Notes: generated by a model from the letters alone, not told the origin. 64,000 nucleotides of DNA from Stenogyne calaminthoides (GCA_037126765.1 JBBCBC010000009.1:25752870-25816869); one strand, 5' to 3'. Positions 13,140 to 25,244 are shown, numbered from the stretch's first letter. Translations and numbers: made by a program.

Positions 13140-13612
13140 CCGATTTGTTGTGTTGTTTCACTCAAAAGTATTAATTGTTTCATTTAAAGGTATTAGTTGT
13201 TTTTCATTTTAAAAGTATTAGGTGTTTCATTAAAAAAAGGTAATATTAGTTGTTTCATAAAAAAGTATTAGGTGTTTCATTCATAGGTATTAGTTGGCTT
13301 TCATTCAAATGTATTAGTTGTTTCTTAATAAGGTATTAGGTGTTTATTCAAGGTATTAGTTGTTTCATTAATAAAAAAGTATTAGGTGTTTCATTGAAGG
13401 TATTAGTTATTTCATTAAAATTATTAGTTGTTTCATAATAAGATATTAGGTGTTCCGTTCAAAGGTATTAGTTGTTTTAACAAAAAGTATTAGGCGTTTT
13501 CATTCAAAGGTATTAGTTGTTTTAATCCAAAGTATTAGACGTTTCAATAAAAAAAAGTATTAGGCGTTTAATTCAATAAAAAAGTATTAGCGTTTCATTC
13601 CGAAAAAACAAG
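13140..13612. repeat. Minisatellite of GTATTAG-TGTTTCATT units
   Basis: Roughly 19 tandem units of about 20-30 bases, each beginning GTATTAG and continuing TTGTTTCATT or GTGTTTCATT with a variable A-rich spacer. The TTG and GTG/GCG forms alternate through much of the array, suggesting a two-unit higher-order repeat. It lies within the CACTA-like element upstream of its coding relics. Not CRISPR: spacers are short, AT-rich and non-unique. Confidence 0.85.
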
Positions 13613-14329
13613 TGCTAAAAAATGTCGACTTTATTAGATATTTTTTATACCTTTTATTAAATATTGTTTCTTTTGCTTTATTGAATGTTATTTATTATAA
13701 CGTAAATATTATTTGTTTTTGTTTTATTAAATGTTGTTTAACCCCTGCTTTCTGAGGATCATGTCTTATACCGCCGCATCCACACGAGATGATGGAGATG
13801 ATGATGGAGTACATTTAGGAATCACGGGAATTATGATGGAATCATGGTCTTTGATGATCCCAACATCATCTTGATAACAGAACCCCGAGGGTGACACTTA
13901 CTGCTCCCACCCTTTAGCATTCTGAGGGATAAGTGCGATGGGGTATAGTCCCGCGATGTCTTCTATTAAGAGGGCTGCGTATGAGGAAACAAGTCACGAG
14001 GCCAATTTTATTACAATTGAACAATTGAAATTTTAATTATATTGATTGATCGTTGAATCTAATTAAATAATATGTTTATTGCGCTTATCATTCAATGAGT
14101 ATGAGGGGACATTAAGCCAGTGAGCGTTGTCTTTCTACCTTGGAAGCCGCAATGCCGGTATAATCCTATCGTCTTTTGCCGTCATCGGACTCGTACTTGA
14201 CAACCGACTTCTTTGAAAGAAAGATTATGGGATGAACTTTTCTAAGATGTTAATTATATATATGCTTATTGAAAGTTGTTGTATGATTACTAAATTTACT
14301 ACATTGTTATGTTATATCGTCATTTCTAG

Positions 14330-14700
14330 GTCTTGATTATTCAAGAAAAGCAAATATTGTCATGGTGGAGTATTAGCAAAAAATTTGGGAGCTTGGTGAG
14401 AAGTCAAACAGATCCCATCTTGGTCTTTACTCGGCTAGTCGGGCTGGGCGTGTCAAGAATTGCCCTGCGGTGGCCCATCTTTTGGGAGGAGGAGTTTGTC
14501 CGACGATCTATGGATCGATGAGTTCGAATGGAAATTGATCGATATCATTTAATGCTTTTTATGTTTTCGGTGTTTGTCGTATTTATTACCTTGTGTAGTT
14601 CTGAAGTGAGAAAAATCACAAAGCAGGCCGTCGATGGAGAGCGATATCATCGTGGCTCGAAACAAAGGTTATGCAGCGTAAGAGAAAATACGGTGAGATC
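14330..14700 (+). pseudogene. Possible plant transposase relic (En/Spm Transposase_24-like)
   Basis: After a frame change near 14350 the plus strand reads IWELGEKSNRSHLGLYSASR, which loosely resembles the 'K.NR..L.Y..GS+SF' region of Ptta/En/Spm-type plant transposases. Frames change several times and no long ORF survives. The call leans on context: CACTA-like ends and a C48 protease relic downstream. It could instead be unrelated transposon coding sequence. Confidence 0.3.
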
Positions 14701-16066
14701 AAAATCCTAACATTTAATTTTGTTTATATATTCCTTTTAATATATCACAATAAGGGGACACGTTAATGGTATATTAGAAAGAAAGAAAAAAAAATTTGGA
14801 GAGGTAGATGCTGTTGTTTACTGGTTTTGGAGTTATTTCAAACTATCTCGAAAGACTGAAGAAGCGAGAATATCTGGGTTCGATTACTCTCATCATCGAA
14901 GAAGGGTAAGTATTCATTAATTTGTCTTTGAATTACAAGTTATTATTTACAAACAAATGATTAAATAATAATTTTTGATATTCGGGAAGCGTATATCTCG
15001 GAACCATGGCGCGAAGACATCCGCTTTAATCGGTCACAGATGATCTACATGGCCGGAGCTATAGGTCTCGAGGGCATCCAGAGCTACTTCTGCAGTGTTG
15101 GATATGGTGTGAAGTCATCATTGGCCATATTACACCTGTTCAAGCCATGAATATGGTGGGTATACTTCCGAACGAGTTGCCCGATGGGTAAAGTTGGAGC
15201 AGATGAGGTCCGAGCGATCGCGTCACGGAATGTCCTCGAGTGGAAGCAGGCTGTGAAATAATTAATATTGATGCTATGTTTTCGACTAATGCTAGGGACG
15301 ATTTTATTGAGAATTACTTGGCTTGACGTCCCGAATTATCAAATGTCTCTCACATTTTATTTTAATTAAAAGTAGTATATATATTAAAATTTTCTAACCT
15401 AAATATCTTATTAGAAGCGGTCGCGGGCATAAATGCTTTACCTTTATTTTGGAGATCTGCTAGGTTGGTGGCTACATGAGCGTTAACTCCAATAACTCCG
15501 ATGGAGTTATTCATGGTAATCCCATCACTTTCGGTTTAAAGGGAGTGCGCTCGATGTACCCATAATCGGAGAAGAGGATTCACGATTACTAAACCAATTG
15601 ATGAAGCTATCACCCGATCGGAACAGCGGTACTGCACTTCATCGAATGGTTTGCCAACGGTCGGTCTCTACACCATGAAGGTAAATTTAATATATATGTT
15701 ATTAAAAGTTTATTATCTTATTTGTCGTTCTAAATAATATTGCAAATTGATTGTAAGCTAAGCGCCATAAAAGCTAGCAATCAAGGGTCGCATGACGGTT
15801 AGGGAGATAGCGAGGACTCCACTGTTGGTGATCGCGAGACTTGGTTATCCCTTGCACGGAGACTTAGATCACTTGCCTTTTATTGTTGATTTCAATATGA
15901 TCATAGTTCTATGAATGCTTACTTTCATTGGAATTCTATTGAAGAATACATACCATTTCGAGGGCATGTGATTGAAGTCGTGAATCGACCCGGTGATTGA
16001 AAAATCCATATGCATAGCCTTTACCTCGGGTATGTGTTTACTAATTAATTCTCGATGTTTACTTTC

Positions 16067-16516
16067 TATATAGTTTAATTTTCAAATTAAATATTAATTA
16101 AGCGTATATGTTGGTTAAAGATATTTTGGGTGAGGTATATCTCTCCGGAGATCTGAAAGCATGTGGAATGTATTCCTTCTGCCTCCTCCCAAGTGTCTTG
16201 CTTAATGGTGATAGAGCCTGAACCATGGAGTAGTTAGTTTCTCGTATCTTTGAGTTATCTTGGCAAGATCATCTTATTTTCAAATTAGCGTATATATAGT
16301 TTAATTTTCAAATTAAATATTAATTAAGCGTATATATGTTGGTTAAAGATATTTGGGTGAGGTATATCTCTCCGGAGATCCTCGAGCATGTGGAATGTAT
16401 TCGTTAAATCTCTCCCAAATGTCTTACTTAATGGTCGATAGGGCAATGCACCATGGAGTGGTTAGTTTCTCGTATCTTTGAGTTATCTTGTGACAGAGAT
16501 CATCTTATTTTTGGCG
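16067..16516. repeat. Tandem duplication of about 225 bp
   Basis: 16067-16290 and 16291-16516 are near-identical, both running from 'tatatagtttaatttt' through 'ggtgaggtatatctctccgg' to 'gagttatcttg..agatcatcttattt'. The second copy appears to be the more intact exon and ends at a donor-like GTGAGT near 16527. The duplication breaks any reading frame through the region. Confidence 0.85.
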
Positions 16517-16629
16517 AAATGTGGGGTGAGTACAATAAACATTTACGTTAAATTTATATTCATAATATATATGATATTTGCACATATGCTAAATTTACGA
16601 TAATTTTAATATTCTTAATATAATATATA

Positions 16630-17090
16630 GGAATCATTGGGTCTTTGGTAAATCATAAATATGAAGTCACATTAAGTGTGTATTTTATGGATTCAATTCT
16701 TGAATGGTTGGCTTCAAATGGACCGGATCTCATACGTAAATAGAAGCGTAAGTTCATTTTTAATATTATAATATAATGATTTGTTTTACTTATTAAAATT
16801 ATGCATATTTAATCTAACTTTATTTTTTAATTCTAATAATAATAGTGTGATGACGATGTATAGGAGTCGCCTTCCTAATCAAGGCTCAAGAGCTAATTTC
16901 AATAAAGTGATTTTGAATAATGTTAAAATTAAAATATAATTTATTAAGTTACCAAATTAATATAAAATAATTATAATTATGTCGTGATTATATTGTTAAT
17001 CAACAGTACCGGTACAACCCCGAGATAGTGATCCTTTGTGGACATTTTGTGTGATGTTTATATTATGAAGATATAATACGCTGCTCAAGC
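16630..17090 (+). pseudogene. Ulp1-like (C48) SUMO protease relic of the transposon
   Basis: Ulp1 proteases cleave SUMO with a His-Asp-Cys triad plus an oxyanion Gln. In order, the sequence shows HWV (16635), then VYFMDS (Asp near 16690), then Q-P-R (17015) and C-G-H-F-V (17037), the family pattern HW...(V/Y)YF(L/M)DS...Q...CG.FV. A frameshift follows HWVF and another follows CGHFV; an AT-rich intron-like gap separates the Asp and Gln parts. Plant CACTA and MULE elements often carry such genes. This copy is a pseudogene unless the indels are consensus errors. Confidence 0.65.
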
Positions 17091-17772
17091 GGCGGTTCTT
17101 ATCAACGCGTAAAGTCAACATATAGATTTATTTAAATTATTATTAATTGAATAAAAATTCATACTATATATCTAACTATATTGATTAATTGAGTGCGTTG
17201 TTGGCCGGTTTGTCTATGATCGCCCCATTCAAGTCTTACTCTAAACAAAGAATGAATAAATGGAAAATGAATTGGACATGGTACATTTCTGATCGATTCT
17301 TGTATAATTATAGATAGAGAGTGGATAACTTTTGGTAAGATATTACTTATATATATATTTGTATTGATATACTTCATCGCATGTTTTAATTTGTTGTATT
17401 AGACGGATATTTATTTCATGATGTGTATCGCTTATTAATTTATTTGATGTTTTGGTATTGGGCGTATATATATTATCGTGTGGTATAAAATTTGGTTTTT
17501 TAGTTTTGGGTTTAGTTTTGATTTTTTTATATAAAAAGCGATTTTAAAAATATAAATTAAAAAGTAAAATATATATATATATATATATTGGACAACGGAT
17601 TTTTAACCGCCGCCCAATGTATTATATATATAAAAATTAAAAAAGGGTTAGAAGACGGTTTACAACCGCCGCCCAAGTGAATATTTCTTGCAATTTAAAA
17701 ACCGATGTCTTAGTGCAATATCTCTTACTTGGAAAGTTATTTATAACCGGCTCCAAGGTCATTTTTTATGAC

Positions 17773-18410
17773 TTTTCCAAGCCCAAATACGTATTATCTT
17801 TCAAAGCGTAAACAAAATAAAAAGTTAGATTAATTTTTAGATCAAATTTTCAATTTTTAGATGAAAATGATTGAAATTGAAACCAAAAAATAGCCAAAAT
17901 TGGCCAATTAAAAATTTACAGGACCATACGGGCAGATTTATAAGATCATTTGTGGTTTTTCTCGAAATGTCATCTTCCATATTTTCTATCATTTTATGAG
18001 TCAGCCAAATACCTTGAGCAAATATCTCTTTTAACACTCACAATTTTTGAGTTGATCTTCTATATATATCTATGCACAATTTATAATGTATTTTTTAAAA
18101 TATATAATTTGTTTACTATTCGATGATGCATGCTCGATAAACTCGATTTTTTAGACGATAAATCAAAACATTATGTGAGAGATCGATAACTCATGTTGAG
18201 TCAATTTTTTTATGTGGCTGGTGCTTGCCATTAGGGACTGTCCCCCACCAGGAATTTTAATTTTTGTATTATTATATTATAAATTTTAATATATTATTTA
18301 ATAAAGAACCTAATCTTTCTTAGAGTTAATCTTGTATTGATTTAACAATTTATAGGTGTACTTTAATGTAATTAAAAGCCAAAAACTGACAAGTTTTATG
18401 AATAAATAAA
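17773..18410. other. Intergenic DNA
   Basis: AT-rich, no supported gene. Confidence 0.5.
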
Positions 18411-18656
18411 AGACAAAGTCTAGTATGCAAATTTGTATAGATGCAAAAAACTTTAATTTTCAACCAAATTCTATAATTGATGAATGTATCTGAAATTGAG
18501 TGGTTAATGGTTCACTTATCCGACTAGTTCATGGTTCACCCAATTCAAATAGGTCATAATTTAGGATTAATTATTTAGTGTTTAGGGTGTAGTTGGTTGA
18601 TTTAGGATAATTTTATAGATTTTATCTGCTGCAAATTTGCACACTAGACCCTACTC
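18411..18656. mobile_element. MULE-type MITE with 9-bp target duplication
   Basis: Inverted ends: left AGACAAAGTCTAGTATGC then AAATTTG; right, reverse complement, GAGTAGGGTCTAGTGTGC then AAATTTG. A 9-bp duplication ATAAATAAA lies at 18402-18410 and 18657-18665; it is low-complexity, so the exact border is a little uncertain. The internal sequence shares the 'ggttcac/tcatgg', 'taggattaa' and 'tttagtgtttaggtgta' strings with the element at 8964-9161, so they are one family. Confidence 0.65.
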
Positions 18657-18665
18657 ATAAATAAA

Positions 18666-19750
18666 TAATGGATGAAATCGGTACTTGTTATTTTTAATTG
18701 GACTCTACGTAGTTACCATCCTACAAATATATCATGGATTGTGTTAATAATTTTGATCCTGAATCTTTGATTACTGTTGTAAAAGCGTACGTACACAAAT
18801 TATATAAGAAACAGAAAACTAATATTGTATTGCATGTGTAGACATATCATGAGAAGTACATGAAAAAAGAAAATTGTTGTATTGCATAGGTAAAAATACA
18901 GAACAGCACACTTTGCGTGGGGAGGCGATTCCACTTAAATGCCACGGCAGACGTAATTTGGGCGTTAGTATTTTATCTTTTATGAAGAGTGGGTGTTGAT
19001 TTGTGCGATTATGAGTTTTGTCAAAAATTATTATGACATGTGTCTAAGGATATAATAATTTTCTGTTAAGGTATAATCATGCATAAGATAAAAATATCAC
19101 CCAATTTACATCAGCATTGCTCATGGGGTATTATTTATTAGGGATTCTGAGATAAAAAAATCCATTTACAACGAAATAATATTGAATTATCTCAACAACC
19201 ATGACTCTATATATATTCAATAACCACCACGCCGTTGTCCACATTCATTTGAATTAGCAGGATATTGTATTTACCATGTGAAATTATTATGATAAATTTC
19301 AATAATTCATTGATCAAATACTTTTCTTATTTAATACTCTTAACCTTCGTTTCATTATACCTAAAATTTAATTTCAACATTTATTAATAAAAACTAGTAA
19401 CCTCTTTTAACAATTTATAAACTCCCTTCTTAAATGAGGGAATCTACCGTATGCGTTCGAGTCTTGCATTGCGTTAATAGTCAATTTAGAATCGTATTAC
19501 TTGTTATCTTTTGAAAAAGTGCAACTTATTTCTTATTTGAACCTGCAACTATTTCTCCATATTAATAGTTGCAGATTCTTGTAATTAGTTCTTATTTTAA
19601 GATAACTTTTCATGTATCTATCCTAACAATCATGAAGACTTGTACAATCTATCTGAAATACGCACCTTCTGAAATGTTTTTCAAGGTAAATAATAAAAAA
19701 AAAAGTTACGTATTGATATGTATAATTGTATTTATTACTTTTAATATAAC
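18666..19750. other. Upstream region of the WRKY gene
   Basis: AT-rich with no supported gene. Confidence 0.5.
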
Positions 19751-19817
19751 TTGACTCATATGTTTGGACCCCCAACGTGTAAATTAAGCCATAGAGAGCC
19801 ATCAAACTTCCAGTCAA
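19751..19817. promoter_or_regulatory. Two W-boxes upstream of the WRKY start
   Basis: TTGACT at 19751-19756 and its reverse AGTCAA at 19812-19817, about 185 and 120 bases before the ATG. W-boxes (TTGACY) bind WRKY factors, and paired W-boxes in WRKY promoters usually imply auto- or cross-regulation. The motifs are short and could occur by chance. Confidence 0.4.
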
Positions 19818-19935
19818 TCTAATTAGATATTTCAACACTAATTTTTTTATACCTACCTTTATAACCACAAATCAACAAACTTATTTATTCTTGTATTGTT
19901 CAAATTCTTTGAACCTCATTTTCCATTTCTTTCTC

Positions 19936-22399
19936 ATGGATACTTACCAAACAGCCATGTTCAAATCTTCATCGCCTTCTTCTTCTTCTTCTTCCGCTCT
20001 CATACAAAACCCCATGTTTAATACGATGATGAATCCTCAACCGCACGATGACCATCATGATTATAACCTAAATAACGGGTACATGGGCCTCATCTCAACC
20101 ATGGAAAGTTTTCGTGGCAGTATTAATAGTACTACCACGATGGCTACCCACTACCACTTCTGTTGGTCCGATTATGGCGAATTTAGAAAAGAAAAAAGGG
20201 GGAGAAGAAGTCCAAAAACCTAGATTCGCGTTTCAAACGAGAAGCCAAGTTGATATTCTTGATGATGGGTATAAATGGAGGAAATATGGTCAAAAGGCAG
20301 TGAAGAACAACAGATTTTCCAGGTTTTTCCTTTTTTTTTTTTGAATTATGTCAATTATTGAGTGAAAAAAAAAATTAAGATTTCAATTATTTGTGTGTAC
20401 CTACATGTGATCATACTAATTCATAGTATTTGCTGTTAAAATTGATTACTGGTCAAGATGGTTAAATTATGTGGTAAGTCAGGATTAAATTTGAAATAAG
20501 GCATGAAGTTTGGCACTTAATTAATTTGGAGTAAACTCTGCGATGTGTTAATAATAAAAGTATTAGAAATTATATGGAATATTATTCGTATGATTCATTT
20601 TTCTTTCACAACTTATTAAGGTGATCAAACATATATTTACTATAGAACTAATATAGTGTGTTTGTCATATTTCCTAATCTATTTTATTTTATTTTGACGG
20701 AAATACTAATATACCATTAGTTTGTGAAAGTTATGATAGAGCTATATACATATATAAACTGCCCCATTAATTTAGATATAACTAATGTTATAAAAATTAA
20801 GATCAATTAATTTGTGAAGTTATTTTACCCCGTTCTACGGCTTTGTATAACATTTCTTGATAAATTTTTCATCGTTTGATCCACGGCTAAGTCTTTTAGG
20901 GTGTGTTTGTTTTGGGCTTATAGTGGACGGGGGAAATCCTGAACTTTGAAATCTAGGATTTTAAAATCCTAATGAATAGTAAAATTGTATGTTTGTTTTG
21001 AGATTTTATAAGGTCGAATTATATAGAATTGTAAAAAAATTGATTGATTTGTATTATTGTATTATTATAATAATGATTGAATGATTGAATATTGTGTTGG
21101 AAATTGTGTAAAAGTGATAATATTATTATTAATGGGAATAGGTGCAGATGTAGGGTTTAGGTTATGTTTTAAATTGGATTTTGAAATCCTGATTTTAGTA
21201 TTGTATTAAATGAGTATATTGAATTGTAAAGTCCAAAGTCCGTCCGGAATAGTCTCAAAACAAACATGCCCTTATGCATTCATAGTTCACTTTTGAATCA
21301 TGCAACTTGTTTATACTGAACCATTCAATTATTAATATAAAAAATAATTACATGATTCAGTTTAAACAAGTTGCATATTTCAATATAATAAATTGCATGA
21401 TTCTAATATATATTATGAGTCTTGCGGTCTTGGCACTGATCGTATATGAGACTCACTCTTCTTCATCCACTATTCCTAGTCAAAGCATCGAATATTGACT
21501 GTTCTAGCCCATATCCAAACTCTAGGATGAGTAGATTTCATGTCAAAATGCATTTCTAAATTTATGAGATCTTTTGAGGCATTAACTATCAGATTTTAAA
21601 GGACCAAATCAATGGGTTAATTAATTAAAATTCTGGTGTATGAACTGCATACTCCCGTTGTACCAATTATATATGGTAATAGAGTTTTGCACAAAGTTTT
21701 TCTTTTTCTTTTTCAAAAAAATAAATCAAACAAGTAAAATTTCGATTATAACTCTATTTAATAAGTATTATATTTTTTTAATATAATTGATGCATAGAGT
21801 TATATTAGCAAATGAATTAGGAAAAATTACCAACATGACATATAATATGGACGGGATCTAGGGAGTAAAATTAGAAGAGGTTCATTCTCATATACACTAA
21901 TTGTGGTGCAATTGAAGCATACTAATACTTTTCAGTTAAAGTTAAACAATTAATAATTTATGTGAAAATACTTTTATTGATAACAAATTAATATTTTTTA
22001 GTGAAACAAATTAATACCTTTTAAAAATATATTGTACAATTGATGTATATAACTTTTTGTTCATGGGAGATCCAAGATGGGTGCTCAATGATCACTACAA
22101 TTAATAACTCAAAATTTATTAATAGGTACATAAATTTTCGATTGCACATAAGCGGTACATTTGCAAATTATGTGCAACTTATTTAATATATATGCAATTA
22201 TTTTGTATCTATTAGTAAATTTTTAAAAAGTTTGTACCTATTAGTATACCAGATAGTAATTATTCCATCCAAGATTAAAGTGTGTTTATGTTTATGGTGA
22301 ATTTTTGCTTGTAATTATGATAGTGATTATTCCATCCAAGAATAAAGTAGTGTTTATGTTTATGGTGAATTTTGCCTGTAATTATGATAGTGAACCACA

Positions 22400-22437
<38 letters not shown>

Positions 22438-22644
22438 CTAATTAGTAATTTATTAATATATTTGCAGAAGCTATTATAGGTGCACACATCAAGGTTGCAA
22501 TGTGAAAAAGCAAGTGCAGAGGCAATCTAAAGATGAAGGCATTATGGTTACTACTTATGAAGGCATGCATTCCCATCAATCCAGAAATCCACTGACAATT
22601 TTGAGCACATTCTTAGTCGGATGCAGATTTACACTTCCTACTAA
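19936..22644 (+). CDS. Group IIc WRKY transcription factor (two exons, frameshifts)
   Basis: Nuclear DNA-binding regulator of the WRKY75/43-like short group IIc. Exon 1 is 19936-20322, intron 20323-22467, exon 2 22468-22644. The start gives MDTYQ and a Ser-rich N-terminus; an upstream in-frame ATG at 19891 is less likely. Exon 1 ends in WRKYGQK then NNRFSR; exon 2 starts SYYRCTHQGC. The zinc finger is C-X4-C-X23-H-X-H, and the intron splits the Arg codon before SYYR at the position typical of this group. Ser replaces the usual Pro in NRFPR. Two frameshifts break the conserved frame: one in the A/G homopolymer near 20185-20200, and one near 22575 just after the HSH, beyond which the third frame reads DNFEHILSRMQIYTSY and stops at 22644. 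Either consensus indels or a pseudogene; intact splice sites favour the former. Confidence 0.85.
20899..21271. mobile_element. Tourist-like MITE (PIF/Harbinger) in the WRKY intron
   Basis: Inverted ends GGGTGTGTTTGTTTTG (left) and GGGCATGTTTGTTTTG (reverse complement of right), extending imperfectly to GGACGG. Flanked by TTA at 20896-20898 and 21272-21274, the 3-bp duplication of PIF/Harbinger elements. 373 bp, non-coding. Confidence 0.8.
22255..22387. repeat. 66-bp tandem duplication in the WRKY intron
   Basis: 22255-22320 and 22321-22387 both read 'tattccatccaag' through 'tttatgtttatggtgaattttg' to 'gtaattatgatagtga'. It is followed at 22404-22435 by an (AT)n microsatellite. Both lie within about 220 bases of the exon 2 acceptor. 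Confidence 0.85.
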
Positions 22645-22696
22645 CTTCCCATGCATGCAAATGCACTACTTGTCAATTAGTAATATATTTGAGTAG

Positions 22697-24049
22697 ACAT
22701 TATTATTATTATTAGGATATATATGTTTCTGTAAACTGTACATCTTTAATGAATTTAGAAACTTGGGAAGTTCACATATATATGAGAGATCTGAATTGAT
22801 CACAACTATTATATTGATGGGTCAGAATAATAGTCATACAAAGGTTTGCGTTTCATAAAACAGAATTTGAACAAGTTACCCATAGCCTTCCAAAAAAATT
22901 TGAATGTTGAAGAAGATGGATTGATGGATCGTGATCAGTTACCAACTTACCATTGTGATTTCCAACTATTTGTTCCAATCTGTTAAGTATATTACTTTTA
23001 CTTAATTTATTCTTCTAATCAATAAATTATTATTATGAAAATTTATAAAATGTCAAATCTGTTTAAGCTTATGTGGCATAACATCTACATAAAATTTAAT
23101 TCAATGAGATTATTTTATTTTCAAAATTCCTTCATTCTCATTAGAAGTTACTTAAAATTTCAATTTCACAACTATTTATACCACATCAATTATATATTAT
23201 TGCTAAAAGTTATCTTTATCATATAAAAGTGTATTTAATATTGATTTGTAATTGTATCAACTTTTCGTTCATCTCATTTTATTTAAAAAAGAAATCCTAT
23301 ATTTAAGAATCTTAATTTGTAAAATTAAAAAAGAATCTCGATAATCTCAACAATGAGAATTAAATGTATTAAAAAAAATTATTCTATTAATGAATAAATT
23401 AATTATATTATAAAATTTAAATTTTCATTGAATTGTAAGAAACCCAACGAAAGTTTGATACATAGTTTAAGAGCAAGTGATATCATTATTTTAAAAAAAA
23501 ATTACTTAATTTTATAATCCAAAACAGATGTATCCTACATCGATTATATATCATTGCTAAAAAAATTATCTTTATCATATAAAAATATATTAATGCTAAA
23601 AAAATTATCTTTATCATATAAAAATATATTAAGCATTCTGGTAAATAGAAAATTGTGCATGTTTTTAGATTGCTTAAGTATAATTTTATTATACTTTCGA
23701 TTAAATTAAATTGCATGTTTTCTATTTATTTGTACTTTGATGATGAAATTCTACACTTGATCTATTTGTTTGTTTTTGGGTGATTCTAGGTTTTTTTTTA
23801 GAACAGTTTAATTAAACTGAGGGCAATGGCAAAAAAGATATATTGAGCCTCGAGTTGATCGTGTTGATCTGAAGAAAAAAGCCCAACACCGAAAGACCAG
23901 TCTTCAGGCCACACAACTACACAAGGAATAAAGCCCACGAGTCAAGGCCCATAATTTATTTGATTAGAGTTGACCAAATTGTTAATTGCGTGGAAAAAGG
24001 CTACAGGCTTTCATTAAGCCCATGAACTAACTACCCTATTATATAAACA
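22697..24049. other. Downstream intergenic DNA with a dispersed repeat
   Basis: No gene. A repeat with the core 'gctaaaa..tatctttatcatataaaa' occurs near 23180-23225 and twice in tandem at 23550-23635, and again at 28250-28465. From about 23820 to 24049 the DNA is less AT-rich and ends with a TATA-like 'attatataaac'; this may be LTR sequence (see 27155-28070). Confidence 0.5.
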
Positions 24050-24624
24050 CTAGTGTAGAACCTGTGTATTACACAGGATTTTAAATAAAATTAGTATTTC
24101 AATTTTTTAATATTATATTTTACTATGAAATTAGTTAATATAAATTTTAAAATTTTTCATTTTGTATGATAAATTATTATAAGAATATTGTAACAAAAAA
24201 AATAGTATTATAAGGTTAAACATAAATTAATATAGATATAATTGTTTTGTACAATAATTAAACAATAATTGAAAAGCATATAACGATACGCAATGTATCA
24301 CATCCCAAAACCTATGTGGAAACACCAACAAATTGGAACATCCATAATATCTAAGTATAAATACTGCAATCCCATGTATTAGATTAGGAAAATCAGATTA
24401 ATGGTGTGTGATGAGCGTTAAAATTGAAGTACCACATTATACAATTGAAAATACCACATTATGCAACATTCAAAAAGACTATGAACTCACTCCAATTTAC
24501 CTGAAAACCCATTCTTCTCACTCCATGCAGGATTTCCAGAGCCAGTCTACATTTGATGCAGAGTTAAAAGAAAGGAAACAAAGTATATGCATAATATAAA
24601 ATCAAAATTACATTTGTCAAGTAC

Positions 24625-24737
24625 CAGTGTAATGGGCTTCTTCCGTCATTATCAGGAACCTCAGGATCAGCATTCCACTTTGTGACAATATGACAAAAGA
24701 AAGCTGTCTGTCCATACTGTGCTGCAATATGTGTTGC
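24625..24737 (-). pseudogene. TIP1: Captured exon of ankyrin-repeat S-acyltransferase (TIP1/PAT24-like)
   Basis: The 113-base exon lies between a GATTGCAG acceptor and a G|GTAC donor and is fully open. It reads ATHIAAQYGQTAF ... WNADPEVPDNDGRSPLH, closely matching the ankyrin repeat of plant TIP1/PAT24, a Golgi or plasma-membrane palmitoyltransferase. Only this ankyrin piece is present; the transmembrane and DHHC-Cys regions are absent, so it cannot be an enzyme. It lies in the Helitron in sense orientation nearest its 3' end. The preserved frame and splice phase suggest fairly recent capture. Confidence 0.85.
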
Positions 24738-25135
24738 CTGCAATCAGAGAAAGTGCGAGACTGAATACATAGGAGACGTTCATGACATGGAACCATATTT
24801 GTGGCAGCAACAGAAAATAATTTAAATAAACTGATAAGCTTCTATATGACACAGTGTAACCTCATTCCAATGACATATTTTTATTTCACAGCTTTTTTCA
24901 ATGTCAATGACATAGTGTAACTATAAACTATAACCTTCTGGCTCAATAGTAACCTACAACTCCAATCTAATGACATGTTCAACAATTAACTACATCTCTG
25001 TTGATTTATTTCACAGGTTTTTTCAATGTCAAGATACAAATGACTCATGTGGAACATTTCAGCTAACATCATAACCCAGCATTATAATTAAAATTGTAAA
25101 TTATTAAGGAGATTCAACTGGACCAAAAAGAGTAC

Positions 25136-25244
25136 CTTTGTCCTTTGATGATTCATAATTGGATGGCGGACAACAATAAGCTCACAAAACAGCTCATGTA
25201 TTTCTTGTGTGGCCATCATCTTCTTCTCTTATAATATGCTCTAC
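25136..25244 (-). pseudogene. Captured exon of an IST1-like gene (Vps4 regulator family)
   Basis: On the minus strand the exon reads VEHIIREE, then after a 1-base shift MMATQEIHELFCELIVVR, ending at an AAG|GTAC donor. This matches the N-terminal IST1 domain of plant IST1-like proteins (pattern EHIIREE.MMA.QEI.ELFCELI.VR.PI), which regulate Vps4 in ESCRT sorting. It covers only about 36 residues of a domain of roughly 165. The internal frameshift may be real decay or consensus error. Confidence 0.75.

Larger units (their letters stand above)
12374..17772 (+). mobile_element. Eroded CACTA-like DNA transposon
   Basis: The ends form an imperfect inverted repeat: left (12375-12405) contains AAAAAAGCGACCTTGGAAGC and the reverse complement of the right end (17740-17770) contains AAAAAATGACCTTGGAGCC. 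Both flanks carry multiple short CGGTT/AACCG motifs (12400-12520 and 17584-17760, including two 'aaccgccgccca' strings), as in CACTA subterminal repeats. Inside are a possible transposase relic and a Ulp1 protease relic, a combination common in plant CACTA elements. The exact CACTA termini and 3-bp target duplication could not be pinned, so the borders are good to about 10-20 bases. Confidence 0.55.

Noticed and set aside
13140..13612. CRISPR-like repeat array
   Set aside because: Plant DNA; units vary, spacers are short and AT-rich, no cas genes.
19430..19460. tRNA B-box-like GTTCGAGTC
   Set aside because: No A-box at the right distance and no cloverleaf.
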